Shown here piece by piece: positions 38,999-52,393 of a stretch of 64,000 bases of DNA (within the stretch, counting starts at the first letter, position 1; each line of letters begins with the position of its first letter). Origin of the DNA: Paramecium octaurelia (taxonomy: Eukaryota > Ciliophora > Oligohymenophorea > Peniculida > Parameciidae). The notes beneath the pieces are model-generated. The model searched no databases. It saw only the letters and a program-made list of their open reading frames with translations, and had not been told where the DNA came from. Location: contig CAJJDP010000051.1 of assembly GCA_905182995.1 (NCBI GenBank), positions 480,286 to 544,285 of the forward strand, written 5' to 3'. The translations under genes and the position numbers were made by a program.

Positions 38999-41900
38999 AT
39001 GCAATATATGAACAAAAATATCTTCAATCAAAAATTGCATAATTTAATGATTGAATTTATTTTATTAGTACTCAATATCTCTGCATGGGTTTTGGTATTC
39101 CAAGATATGAAGAGTAATGATTTATCCTCAGAAACTCTTCCATGGTACATTAAAGGACAAGACACACAAGCATTATTCTATTATCAATGTGAAAGATAAT
39201 TCATTGCAACAATTTCTGGATAAGAAATTTATAGAACTTTTTCTAGTAAGTTATAGGATGTCACTTAAATTAAATTAGAGGCTGATCTATATTTTAATTT
39301 CTTTGATGATAGCGAAGTTATCATTGCAATAGACGACAAGATAATATATCAAAATTTGTTTTATAAATCACAAATAGAATTATATAGTAATCTTTGTTTG
39401 GATCCAGTAGGCAATCATTACTTTACTACTATTGAAATAATATTTGACTTTTAGGTTAAGGCTTAAAACGCTATTTCAATAAAATTTAATTCATTAAATG
39501 GAATAGAAAATTCTTATTATGGAATTAGAAACATAAACCTTTATACAGATGGAATCCAAATGGGTTGTCCATCAAATACACCAATAACGTAATTATCAAT
39601 CTGTACCAAAACTTGTGATTCTACTAATTAATAGTTGCAATCGCCATTATTGACAAATTGTATTTCATATCCTTCGTCGTCAAGTAAAAATAATACTTAT
39701 TTTTAGATGTTTTTTCAAGAACATATCCAGATTTATCCAACCTTATCAAATATTAGATAGCAGATGGTGTATGGGTAAGCGAAGAATTTAAGCAAAGCAC
39801 TAATGAAAAAATGAAACAAATCACTTTCTCTACTTTCACTAATGCTTTAACAAACTGGAAGGTGCAATTATAAGGCATTATATATTTAATTGGAGAATGG
39901 AAAGAGGGCTCATATGTAAGATTAAAGCTGAATTCAACTAAAGATACCACAACAATCAAAAATGTGGTTCTTTAACAAGAAACCATTTAATATTCCACTT
40001 CATTTACTAATTAATTTAAGTATACATATTTTATTGAAACAACAACTACAGTCACGTGTACAACAATTGACTGTTAATAAACTGTATTTATGAGAACTGA
40101 TTTCTAATACGAGCTTGTTACTATCAATAAAACAAATAATAAATTTGTTGCCAATCCATCTAATCTTTTTGATGTTTATTAGACTAAGCTGACTTTACTA
40201 AATGGAACAACTATTCAAGTTTCCAAAGTTATACTAAATACAGAATGCCTCATACCTTCTAATCCTTAATTTTTAACATTTAGTATAGAATAAAATGTAT
40301 AAGGAGATAATGCTATGTATGCATTTTAAGATAACATTTATATTTATTCTGCATCAAAATTAGATTAAGGATGCTCGTCTTATTCTTTATAGGCATGCAT
40401 CAAATGTAAATCCCCATATTATGCTCATTTAGGCAAGTGTGTGCCTTAATGCCCAATCCATAGCAGGGTCTTAGAATCTGTTAAAAATTGTACTGATTAT
40501 AAGAATATTGAAACTTTGCAATATACTCCAGGAATAAGCTAAAACTCAAGCGGAATTTATTTAATATAAGATTTCTATACTTTAGATTTTGATTCTATAA
40601 CAATTTAAAATACTTTTAACATTTAGCCTAAGAGAGATAATAGTTTCACTAATTTACTCTTCTCAAATTTACTAAATAATAAAATAATTGGAGGATATGC
40701 AACTTGGGGCTATGGAAGTTATGTAAAATACCTTTTTGATTTGCCTTATCATTATTAAATTAGAATTTATTGCACATTATATTTTATAGATGGATGGTCT
40801 ATTGAAGACTAGTTTATTATAAAAATTGATGAAACGGAATACGTATATACTATAAACGACATAGAACCGCAATAATTAACAGGAAAGTCAGATGTGGATT
40901 ATAGTTTGCCTATTTTTATAAGACATGAACATTATGATGAATTATTAACCATAAAATTTACCTGTCTGAGTGAGAACTATAATGATTCAAGGGAAAAATC
41001 GTGTGGAATGAATCAAATTTTCATTCTATATGATAGGAATGTTAATTATTTGTGTCCCTAATAAAATGAGTTCTATTAGTAAACCTCTTAAACTTGTGCA
41101 AATTGTACTACTAAAGGAATAGGATGCATTGAGTATTAGTCGTAAGCATTTATGAAATGCAATTATCGTTGTTTCACTTGTTCACTTGATTTAAATTATT
41201 GTTTATCGTGTGATCCAGCATTAAGAAGGGTATTCAATAATAATTAATGTATATGCAAAGACGGGTATTATGAATTAGATGATGTGCCACAATGCAAAAG
41301 TAATGATCTTCTTATAAGCTAGAATGCCTTTTTCCTTGTTTGACTTGTGATAAAACTTAATGTTTATCTTGTGTTGATGATCGAGAATTAGAGTTAGGGA
41401 AATGCAATTGCAGATAAGGTTATTAAGAAATAAATCAATAATGTTTACCAATATGTCATTCAACCTGTTTAACATGTGATGGAGTTTCAAAATCTAATTG
41501 CTTAACTTGTGACTTTTTAATAAATAGGTACCTTGTTGATAAACAATGTTTATGTAAGAATGGATATTTCGAGGATGAAGATTAGGGTTGTCTTAAGTTA
41601 TGCTTGAACCCAAAATACTGTTATGCTTGTGATGAGCTAGATTAATGTATTTAATGTTTGCCAAATTAAAAAAGAGTGTTATCAAACAAATAATGTGACT
41701 GTTAATAAGATTATTAAGAAAATCCAACCACAAAACTATGTGAAATGATTTGTCATTATTCCTGTTTAAGTTGTTCACAACCATAATCTTCAACTAGCTG
41801 TATTTCATGCGAATCAAAAGATGTTAGTTTCAGAGAATTAGGAGATCAATCTAATTGTGGATGCATTGATGGATATAAAGATGAAGGTAATTAAATTTGT

Positions 41901-44144
41901 GCGAAAATACCTAATTGCCATTATTCTTGTGATTTATGTTATGAATCAAATAATGAGAATTTATGCATTGATTGCTAATCTAATAGATATATGAATGAAA
42001 ATAAATAATGTACTTGCAAATTAGGACTTAAGGAAATAGATTAGATTTGTGTCCTTGATAATGTCGATAATAACTAAAGTAGTGGAAATGATAATCAAAA
42101 TAGCGGAAACGATAATTAAAATAGTGGAGATGATAATTAAAGTAGTGGAAATGATAATCAAAATAGCGGAAACGATAATTAAAATAGTGGAAATGATAAT
42201 TAAAGTAATGGAAATGATAATCAAAATAGTGGAAACGATAATTAAAATAGCGGAAATGATAATCAAAACAGTGGAAATGATTATTAAAATGGAGGAAATA
42301 ATAACCAAAATATTATTGAATGTGATGATGGTAATGATTTACCTAGAGATGGATGCTTTAACAATTATATTGAATAGTATTGGTATTGTACCCCAAGAAG
42401 TTAATCTTAGTATTCTGTATGTTCAAGATGTCACACTAATTGTATATACTGTTCATTAAACTCTATTTGTGAATTATGTATTGATGGATATTACATCAAT
42501 AATGGTGATTGTTTGCAATGTTAATCATAATGTAAGTCATGCAATCAATTTTCATCATTTTGTCTTGAATGTTCAGACAAGTCACAAAATCCGATTAATG
42601 GAATATGTTAAAAGTGCAAATCTGGTTATTATCTAATTCATGACACTTGTTAATCAGTCTGTGGAGATGGGATTGTAGTTGGAGAAGAGGAGTGTGACGA
42701 TAGCAATAATAATAACTTGGATGGTTGTAATTCTTTTTGTAAAGTTGAGTCTAATTACAAATGTTCAGATTCATCTTGTATACCACTTCCAGAAATCAAA
42801 AAGGAGGTAAACCTACAATAGAATAATCAAGTTATAATATCTCTCCAAAATATTAATTCAAATTGTTCTTTCGTTTCATTATGGATTGAATAAATTTCAG
42901 CTGAAAATTATTAATATAATGTTTCACAATTTGAGTCAACTTAAGATTCAGGTATGAAATGCGTAATTGATTTTTTATTTTAACAAGATGTTAAGCCATT
43001 TAACTTGATACATGTTCTAGTCAAAAAGAGAACAAGAATATTATCTGATTCTGACCTTGTTGAATTACTAGTTTAACCATAAAAAAAGTATTATTATTCA
43101 TACTAATAATAAGAGGATGCAAATATTATGTATTAAATGTATTGCGTTATATTGTATTTTTTTTTGGGAATGATTCCGATATCTATATTTTTCAACTAAT
43201 TTGATCACTTGTGCTTGGATTTTGTTATTGCTATATAATATCTCTATTATTTTAATGCTGATTTTAGCATTTATTTGCAATAATTGCTTTTTATTTAAAT
43301 TTGGCCTTTAATTTACATTAATTATCCCTTCTCCATTTATAATATGGAAAGTATTTAAGGTCTGAAATTACAAAATAGAAATTAAGACTACTATTTCATT
43401 TCAAACATATGGATATCTTTCGTTTTTATCACATCTATCTATATCTTGAAACTCATATTAAAAAAAGTCAGAAATTATTATTAAAAAATTTTACAAATAC
43501 AAACTAGACCAACATCTTCTAAGAATTTTGTTTTTACTTTTAGAAATTAAAAATAAACATTTGAGAATATCAAAATGACAACGGAGGAGAAATTATTATT
43601 GGCAAAGAAAATTGAAGTGAAAATTAATTAAATCTATTACAGGGTTTTAAATATTCAATAATTTGATTTAGCATTTTCAATACTTTTATATCTTTTCTGT
43701 ATCCAAAAATCAATCTAAATATCAATTTATGAAGTGGCAAATGTAATTTGTGTCATTCTTGGTTGTATGTTTCAAATATTTTACTCTGTAAAGCTTTACA
43801 GATTTACTGCAATAAGAAAAACTCTGCTAATGTATTATTTCAATTAGCATTTAACAAAAATATTATTTATATTCTTTCAACTAATATTTAGAGAAAATCC
43901 TTTAAAAGCAACATTTGTTTGCTTTGTATTATAAATTGGATCAATCTTATGCTATTACATTAAATGCCGAGATTATAAAATCAATGATTTGATATTCTTA
44001 CTGATTTTATTAGGAACAACAATAATATCATACTTAGACGATGTGAACGAATACATAGACTTTGCGATGATAGGAACCATTTTTATATTTATATTAGGCA
44101 ATATAATATATGTAATATAGAAAATTATACGTCATTACATTTGA
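38999..44144 (+). CDS. Cysteine-rich surface protein with furin-like and DUF4215-type repeats and C-terminal membrane region
   Basis: The spliced product is about 1,698 residues, with introns at 39767-39792 (26 nt, ends AAG) and 41300-41322 (23 nt, ends TAG). A hydrophobic signal or anchor follows the start (LMIEFILLVLNISAWVLVF); an in-frame ATG at 38951 is also possible. The ectodomain has galactose-binding-like segments (NSYYGIRNINLY) and many CxxC repeats of growth-factor-receptor type. A 21-bp tandem repeat encodes GNDNQNS units (42066-42309). Two Myxococcus-type disulfide repeats follow (CDDSNNNNLDGCNSFC). The last 330 residues hold several membrane segments. It is probably a cell-surface protein; ligand unknown. 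The alternative 29-nt first intron also keeps frame. Confidence 0.82.
42066..42309 (+). repeat. In-frame 21-bp tandem repeat, about 11 copies
   Basis: Units of the form GGAAATGATAATCAAAATAG differ at a few positions (CAA/TAA, AAT/AAC, AGC/AGT) and encode GNDNQNS or close variants inside the cysteine-rich surface protein. The alternation of CAA and TAA at the Gln position confirms TAA as glutamine. Length variation between strains would be expected. Confidence 0.9.
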
Positions 44145-45953
44145 TTAATATTGTCATTTAACTAATTAAACACTAATTATAAAGTCTAAAATTATATTAT
44201 AATGATCTTACAATCGTACATTAAGGGTTATCTTCCTGACTCAAATGTTTTTGACTGTATAAATAAAGCATGTAAATAGCTTCAGACGATTACCCATATA
44301 CAGAGATAAATAAGCTTGTAATGCTATATGCAATCACAAAGCAATATAAAGATAGAATAATTGAATATGGGTGATCTTGGATGATCAACATACATATTGA
44401 TTGACAACACAATGCCATACTCAAACGTGATATTTCCAAGAATGTCTAACCTAACTCTCCTATCTTATTATATGTGTCAATCTCCTTTATAATTAATTCT
44501 CTAACTATTATGCCGCAATCTAAAAAATGATTAGGCTAAATATTCATAATCACGTAATTGTGTTTTGATATAGCCAAAAGTATTCGATTTTAAAATCCCT
44601 AACACAATTTTGTAGTATTTAATATCTATTTAATGAATTTAAAAGTTGTAATTAACATCGATCCAAGAGCAACTGATCCTATGTGGTATTTAATTAAATT
44701 TGATAAAACATTTTTCTTCTCAAAATTTACTCTATTTCCTTGTTAGTAGTACCATTCACAGACCATCCCACTTGTTAAATATTCGATCAAACCTATAATA
44801 AATACAAGAGTCCAAATGTAGATGAGAAAATTTATAACAATCAATGCTTAGTCTTCTGATGTCAAATTCAACTAAAAATATGGATATTTGTTATCCTGAA
44901 ATTTCAGATTTGACAATAAATACAATTACTATTCAATCCAAACAAATGAATATAACATGATTATAACTGCTCCTAAAAAAGGAGCAATGATACATGTTAT
45001 ATTTGATTTAATAAAATCCCCACCTACTTTGATGAATGAATTCAATAAAATTGTTTATGATTTTAGATATATTGCATAGACAATACTTAAGATGACAGCG
45101 ATTATAGAAATTATTATAACTATTTAGTATAATTTTTAAGATATCTCGAGGGAATTAGCAAATGATAATATTTTATTTGTCTCAAGCTATTGATCTAATA
45201 CTAATTATTCTTATGATTAATAGTATTGCTAGGCACTCAAAAAGCATAAAGAGAATAAACTCAATACAATAATCGCAAAATAACCCCAAAAGATGCGTGT
45301 GCCATATTTTTCAATGAATAATAAAACTATTACACTAGTTTAGTCAACACAAATATTACCTAATAATAACTGATATCAAAGAAATTCCTAATATTATCCA
45401 TTTCAAATCTCTCAAACCTGAACCAAGTCGTTGATTAACACTAGGTACAATATATTCTTTTATTTCATTTAAGTAATCTGGATTTTTTGGTAAGCATATT
45501 TAGCTATTGTCTAAATGATAAAATAAATTACATGCTTCTGAAGGATAAGCCAGAATAGATTCACTAATATTGGTTACACTTGGATTTATTTGACATGATT
45601 TTACTATAGAATTTGGAGAGCATTGCAGTTTAGCTAAATTGATTACTACTACTGCTACTTATGTATTATTTGTTTGGACATTCGCTCAAACACACAGTCC
45701 TATACAAGAAATTGTTAGAAGGTGTAGTAAAGTATACATATTTGTATTATTCTAAATCAAAACCACAAGAAGAATCTATATAAAAATTTGAATAAAATTG
45801 CTTACGATCAGGATCAAAAGGTAACCCAAGCTTATTTGGATTTCCATTCAATAATGCATATATGGAAACACAGAAGAAAAATCCTTATAATAAACTAAAC
45901 GACCAGAAGCAGATGAGATCTGTGGATTTTCGCTACTCCTATTGTTCTTGCAT
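44132..45953 (-). CDS. Choline-transporter-like protein (SLC44/CTL family)
   Basis: The spliced product is 581 residues. Introns are 45634-45658 (25 nt), 45335-45359 (25 nt) and 44186-44211 (26 nt), all ending TAG. The N-terminus RKSTDLICFWSFSLLQGFFF then LLNGNPNKLGLPFD matches the CTL start (RxCTD, first membrane helix, G.P..L..G.D). KYVYFTTPSNNF and TVCLSECP follow in the first large loop. About ten membrane helices follow, and KYHIGSVALGSMLITTFKFI matches the conserved HxGS motif. CTL proteins carry choline or ethanolamine across plasma or mitochondrial membranes; the substrate here is not determined. The stop codon lies inside the 3' end of the convergent surface-protein gene. Confidence 0.9.
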
Positions 45954-46080
45954 TTATTTAAATTTACGTTAATATATTTAACTAATTGTTAATTATGGAT
46001 AAATATTTAAAAAAATAAAAAAGTATTCCACATTAAAGAAGTAAGGTTATGAATATCATTTTACTGCTCTTATAATATAC

Positions 46081-48937
46081 TCAATAATAAAATTTCAGTT
46101 ATGGAATTTTAAAAATGTATAAGTTACTTTTAAAATATTTATCCATCATTTATTTAGTACATCCGCACCTATAAATATATAGATAACAATTACCCAATCA
46201 TTGATATTGAAAATTCAATTAATCTTTTACTTTTAAGTAAAAATTCTTAGAGCCTTTGTAAACAGCTTTCATTAATTAAAATACTAAATGTATAATATTA
46301 TTACTTATTTATAACAAATTCTGCTGCTTTTAGTTTTTCAGGGTTGACAGCTGATAAAATATCTAAAAATTGTTCAAGTTTTGCTTGCAATAATTCAATT
46401 TTTAATGTAATTAATTAGTTATTTTAAAAAAGATATATTAAACTGTCTACTTTATTTTCATTTAGAGTCAATACAGCTGTCAGGTCTTCTAATTGTTAAG
46501 TGTTGTATAGAATAATATCAAGTTAACTTAAATTAGAAGTGCTGAATTCTAATGCTTTGAAATAATGGGTACTAGTTTATTTATTAATAAAGATTTCGTC
46601 AATAATATTGCAACTTTTATCTATAATACATAATTAATATACTTTTCAAGTTATAAGTTTAAATTTGTAATCTAAGTATTGATTAATGTGTTAAAAACAT
46701 CTATTATGAACTAATGCTTAATTAATCCAGAAATCTCCAAATAAAATGTTTTTATGTTGAAACTTAGTTAAAGGCTTTCGCATAATTCGGTTAAGCTTTC
46801 TTCTGAATATAATTGACTAATTTAAGCATAATTAATACAAATCAGCAATGTTCAAAAAACATTACAAATACAATTTTTTCATAGATAAATGATTGTTTTT
46901 TACCATTTAAGCAACAAACCTCATTAAAAACATATTAAAAATTGATTATTTATTTGTATTTTTAATACTTAGTTTCTTCAAAGATAACAATCTGAACAGT
47001 AAATTTAGCCATTAGACTAGGTCATCCTTAGTATTTTTCTAATATAATCAACAAACTTACTTGATTAAAATCAAGTTGAATTTTATTATTATTAAAGGAA
47101 GTAAGATTGATAAAATCGTTTAATATTTGAGAGTATTCATTTAATTTAATTTATGTTTTTCTAACATCTAAAAATTATAATTAATGAAGTAATCTTTCTC
47201 CTAATTACTGTAAACCTTTCATTGTGATTTGCTTGCAGCCTTTATGAAAATTAATGTTTACCTTTTATTTGTATGTACGACAGCTGTGAAAAAATGGTTT
47301 CTGAATATTTTCCAACTAAAGCCAAATCTTCATCTCTTAACAAATCTTGCTTCATTAAGACCAAATTTCTTATTTAAGAAACATTAATCTTTTCTTTTTC
47401 TATGGGGTCTAAGTAGTTAATCTGAATAATTGATATTAAATTATTTTATTAGTTTTTTTCTTCCACATCATATATTTTTGCTGACGCCTTTGTTATCGAT
47501 TATAAAACGTATGATAAGATGCAAAGGTTGTTGACAAATAATTAATTATCATTTATTAATAGATTATCTAAAAGGTTATTTTATTCTATAAAATTAGTCA
47601 AATATTAAGCAATTAAGTCTTCGTCAGTGTATTAGACTTTTAAAACAACTTTGATCTTTTTTATGAATATGATTTAGTCTATGATTGAATACATATGAGT
47701 CTCAAAGAATGTCTTATAATATGGGTCTAATTGAGTTAAATTTTGATTAAGTTATTATTATTTTTGAAATTAAAGCTATTGTTTCCCTACGTGTTGGTAA
47801 TAACACCCTTAGTCTAAAAAGAGCTCTATATATAACGTCTTAAGACTAAAATCTTTCCAAATGATCTGTTCTTATGAAAACATTCCTACAATTTGACTTT
47901 TTTATGAGTAAGATCCTGATACTTCTAAAGAGGTCAACATTTTACCAAATTTAGAATCCATTAATATTCTAATTGTATCACATTGAATATCTTCACACAT
48001 AGCTAATCCAAGATGGTTCAGTTTAAGGGATTTGCTTTTTATTATTTTGTCCAAACCATCAGAGGTTATGTTCAAACCCAATAATTCTAAATCTACAAGC
48101 CTCTAAATAGATGCACCTGCTTCTGATAAATAATAACAAATTTTATCAGTCAATAATTTGCAGTGTCCAATATTTAACACTTTGATAGAACTTAGAAATA
48201 TAATATTCCTACACAACATCTTAATAAATTTATTAGTGAGTAACTCGCATTTAAACAGAGTTAGGGTTTAAATTGATGTACTCTTCAAACTTAATTAATA
48301 AAAGTAACTAAAAATATAAAATATCAACATTACGTATGATCTTCTTTCATAATTCGATTAAAAAAGGTATTCATTATTGTTTATGCTTTAGTCATTTATA
48401 ATTGATCAGGTTAGACAAAGGAGTTGCCTATGCTAAGGTTTAATAAACTCTTATTGAGATTGGTTTAAGAGAGTATTTCAAAAAACTTGTATGAAAACCC
48501 TTATTGTCCTTTTTTCTAGTGATATATAAGTTAAATACAATATCGTTTAATGCAACGGATGCCAAGTATTTCATTTTATTTGGCTACAATACAAATTTTA
48601 AACAGACATCAGATAGTTGATTACCTGATAAGTCAAGAACTTCAATATTCACAATAGTATCAGAGTTTAATAAGTTGACAATTGCACCTTCTGTAAAGTT
48701 TACACAATAACTTAAATTCAAAAACTTCAAAGATTTCGAGTTTAAAAAGCTTAATTGTAAAAGAGACGAATCGGACAATAGGGTATGTGATAAATTTAAT
48801 GATTCCATTTATTTTGCTTGAGGAGATTTTAAATAAGTTATGAATTCTAAGTCCTATAAAAAAACACAATATGATAAATCCAATTCTTTAGGATTTTGCT
48901 AAACCTTCCAAGATAGTTGATTAACTTGCTATTCCAT
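46081..48937 (-). CDS. Leucine-rich-repeat protein, 912 codons, with one internal TGA
   Basis: Six exons give a frame that closes at 46081. Introns are 48516-48538, 48308-48333, 47240-47261, 47039-47060 and 46169-46193 (22-26 nt; the 47240 intron ends AAG). Units such as ESLNLSHTLLSDSSLLQLSF and EVLDLSGNQLSDVCLKFVL are cysteine-poor LRRs of the ribonuclease-inhibitor style, and weaker units continue to the end. A single in-frame TGA at 46646-46648 cannot be removed by any short GT...AG intron, and about 185 coding-like codons follow it. It may be a mutation, a base error or readthrough. LRR arrays bind proteins; the partner is unknown. Confidence 0.75.
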
Positions 48938-51728
48938 AATAATTATATATATATATAAATAAACTATTATATATATAGTATAATAAATTATAATTTGCAA
49001 AATTATTTGTAATGCTTAAAATTTAACAAATATAAGAGCTAGATTTAATATTTCTCCTTTATGTGATATTAAGTCTAGTAAATAATTAATTTAATTGAAG
49101 ATTTAATAATGAAAGTAGCAGAATAATTTTTATTCTCTTTTCAAATCATATAAATTAATAGAAACCTCTTAATACTCATTTAATCTGCTATGAATATTTC
49201 AGCACTAATATTGAAAAGTTATTTCCTAATTTGATATAATCTAAAGAATCTATCTTTTTAACAAGCATCTAATTAATTTAAGTAATGAGAAATTGAGTAT
49301 CAATCGCAATTTGATAAATTATTGTAATTAAGCTCTCATATATTTAGATTAAAAGGCAATTGAAAGCAATTAAAAAATGCAAAAAAAAGCACCTTCTAAT
49401 CATCAAATTTCTTCAAATATTAACATTTCTTTTAATTTTAAATGATTTAATAAATAGAATCTCAAATCTCGACATGAGTTTTCGAAGAATGCAAAATTCT
49501 TTTGCTTTAATAGATTAAGAAAAATAGATCATTTCATACAATAAAACTCCCTACCTTAAAGGGAGCTGTTTCGATAGAGAAATATTGATTCAATAAACTT
49601 TTGATGAAAATTATTTTGTATAGTAAATTGTTATTAAACCATAACTTCCATATTTGAATTGGAGGACAAGCGACATAATTTAGATTTAGATTTATCAACA
49701 TAGTCTCGAATAAAAGCTAAGAATTTTAATTTTTTTAATGATTATTTGTTTTTCTTATTAAGCTGAACTTGTTTTCCTTGGAAATAAATCAGAAAATAAG
49801 TAACCTAGTATATTTTTCTCTCTTTAATTAATTTTGTCAAAAATTCTTGAATCAATTGTTTGCCCATAAAATTTATTTTTCAATTAATATTTAAGCTTAT
49901 AATCAATTAGATTATGTAACTTATTATTTGCAATTTACTTCTAAATAGAAAGTCTTAGGATAATAATTACAATTCAAAAGCAAATTACTAGGAATGAAAA
50001 AAAAGATTATCTGTTTTTAAAATAGGAATAATAGCAGAATTTAATTTCATACTGATTGTAATTTATTATAAATTTAAATTATAAATCCTAATAAATCAAT
50101 ATTGATTATTTTTTCTTTATAGTGAGACATGGTAGAAAACATCTTGAATATTAATTTCTTTCCCATTTCTTACATGATTATACAAAACTTAATTAAAGAT
50201 ATATTTTATAGATATTAATTATAATGAAGATATTGCTTATTATTTTAGTATCTTCCTAGAAATTTTGGTATCAATACTATAAAAATTGATTCTTATTATT
50301 GCTTAGATTTAAATATTGTTTTATAAGTTTAAGTATTAGCATCCTCAATTGAGTTTAGTTGATTTTTGTATTTGAAAATCTTACATACTTATGGTAATTT
50401 TATGTTTATACTCTTATGACTAAAGAGTGACAGCTCATTTTTTATTATCTTATTTTATTGAGATATTAAATACTTATTTCATCTTTATTATCGAGACAAT
50501 ATTACTCTGAATATATTTTGATTGCTTGATATTCGCATTTATTATCATTTGTTCATATCATTAGATTAAAAATTGCTGATTGCTTATATTTGACTTTTTG
50601 ATTAATTTAAGTTGCGCTGGCATCATATTGCAAGGTTTAGAATTAGTAATTTTCACTTTAACACATGTATAAACAATTCATATCCTTAATTTAATTTGGG
50701 ATTGTCATTGATTTTATCAAGTTAATCATTCAAGCGTTCAGGTTGTTGATGAGAACGCCATTTATTCGTTTTAATTATAACATTTATATCTTGCTTATTA
50801 GTTCTTTTAGTACCTTAAGAATATATATGGAAAAGGAGGAAATATTAAATCTAACACTTAACTAGTAAATTATTTTTGTTAGCCAAATAAAGATTAAAAC
50901 TTGACTTGTAGAATATATTAATTTGGGGCGACAATAAAGAATGTGTGAGGCAAAGTATATATTGAAATAAATTGCATTATTTCTTCCAATAATTTTTTTT
51001 TGAAAGTCCACTATAACTTAGTTTATCAAAATTTTTGAGTTTTGATCAGCTTTTCTAAGTTTCTATGTGCAGAAATTTATTTTGTTGATTTATTATAAAT
51101 ATCTAAATATTTGTAATTTTTTTAAATTGGAATCATTTTGAGCTTCATTGTCCCTGCCATCCTTAAGGAAAAAGTTTCATTTATAAATTATAAATTTCTT
51201 CATGAATTCTAATCAAAAGTGCTGGAGTAACGACCATTACGGGCCACCATTTACAAAATAGAATTTTATTTGATTATGGGACATATGTAGCGCAGTTGGA
51301 ATGCAAATTTTTGTAAAATTCGATACTTGGATAATGAGAATCGATATTACAATGAGAATATTATAAAAGAATCTATTTGGAGTATCTTTTGCTCTTAGAT
51401 GTATGAGCATTGATAAGACTTAATAAATTGGATATGTAAACTTGTGTAGAAGAGGAGGGAATAAAAGCAATTCTATCTTTACAGTGGCTCCAACAAAAAA
51501 ATTTAGATTATATGTAGGAATCTAAGCTTGATTTGTTTGTAAAGAGCACATAGAATCGCTCTAGACTGAATTTGATCTTTTTTAAAAATATTAGGGAAAG
51601 CTGTATTAAATGGTATCATCTGGTTTTGCAGATCAGAAATTAATTTGAACTGTGGACTTAGTCTATACATTAAGGAATAAGAAAAATTCTTAGTTCTACT
51701 GATAAATGTTCTTAATTTGTTACAATTG
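48938..51728. other. Gene-poor AT-rich stretch, no intact gene seen
   Basis: About 2.8 kb with AT microsatellite-like runs near 48945-48990. Short open stretches occur, for example one starting MKVAEQFLFSFQIIQINRN near 49109, but none could be extended or recognised. It may hold decayed genes like those found further right. Confidence 0.4.
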
Positions 51729-52393
51729 TCAAAAATAATAAAATTAATTTTATTATTCTTCATAATAAATTGAACTAGAATGATACTGGAAAAATCTTTT
51801 AGAATTTATACAACTTATTAGAGAATTTTAACAAATTTTATTCAAACTTGGGGGTTTTCTATTAATAAATATTAATAATACAAATTCATTTTTGTTTTTC
51901 AATAATGGTAAAAATTATATTGTATTATTTTCCATTATATCCTTTACATATTCTCTAGTATTCTTAAATACATCTAAGGTTTAAAAAATGTCAGAACAGT
52001 TTAATAACAATTCGAATTGTCTTTGCATTTCATTGATGAAAGTTTTGTCCTCTTATAATTTAGATGATTTTTATTAATCTTAAGAATATAATTGTGTTAA
52101 TAGTTTTTATATCTTCAAAGTAATTTAATTATTATACATAATCTTGCTAGTCATCTTTTTCTTTCTAAATTGGAAAACATATTTTTTAGATTTATTTATA
52201 CATTTTTCCAATGAATCCTTTACGAGTGGTTGTCACTTTATTATTATTCAATTAATCAATAAGGCATTTACTACAAAAAAATTGAGCACACGATTTATTT
52301 GATAAATCCATATCAACCTCGATCAATTCTAAATTTTGAGTTTACACATTATTTCTTGTGTCTCTAGTGTTTATTTTAATCTAAGATATTCAT
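51729..52393 (-). CDS. 206-residue protein or fragment with a Cys-pair N-terminus
   Basis: ATG at 52393. Introns at 52329-52347 (19 nt, ends TAG) and 52113-52137 (25 nt, ends AAG) give a closed frame. After a short Gln/Lys-rich start come VDMDLSNKSCAQFFCSKCLI, a charged helix, then LLTQLYSQDQQKSSKLQEDK and MQRQFELLLNCSDIFQTL. The Cys pair followed by coiled coil recalls the region that precedes WD repeats in an expanded ciliate protein family. Since a WD fragment occurs at 62862-63014, this may be a detached N-terminal part. The family link is a guess; the 19-nt intron is at the lower size limit. Confidence 0.45.

Noticed and set aside
41593-42459. Long open frames on both strands, including Ile-rich repeats such as MVIISSILIIISTVLIIISA
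   Set aside because: They are frame shadows of the 21-bp repeat and cysteine-rich coding sequence on the plus strand.
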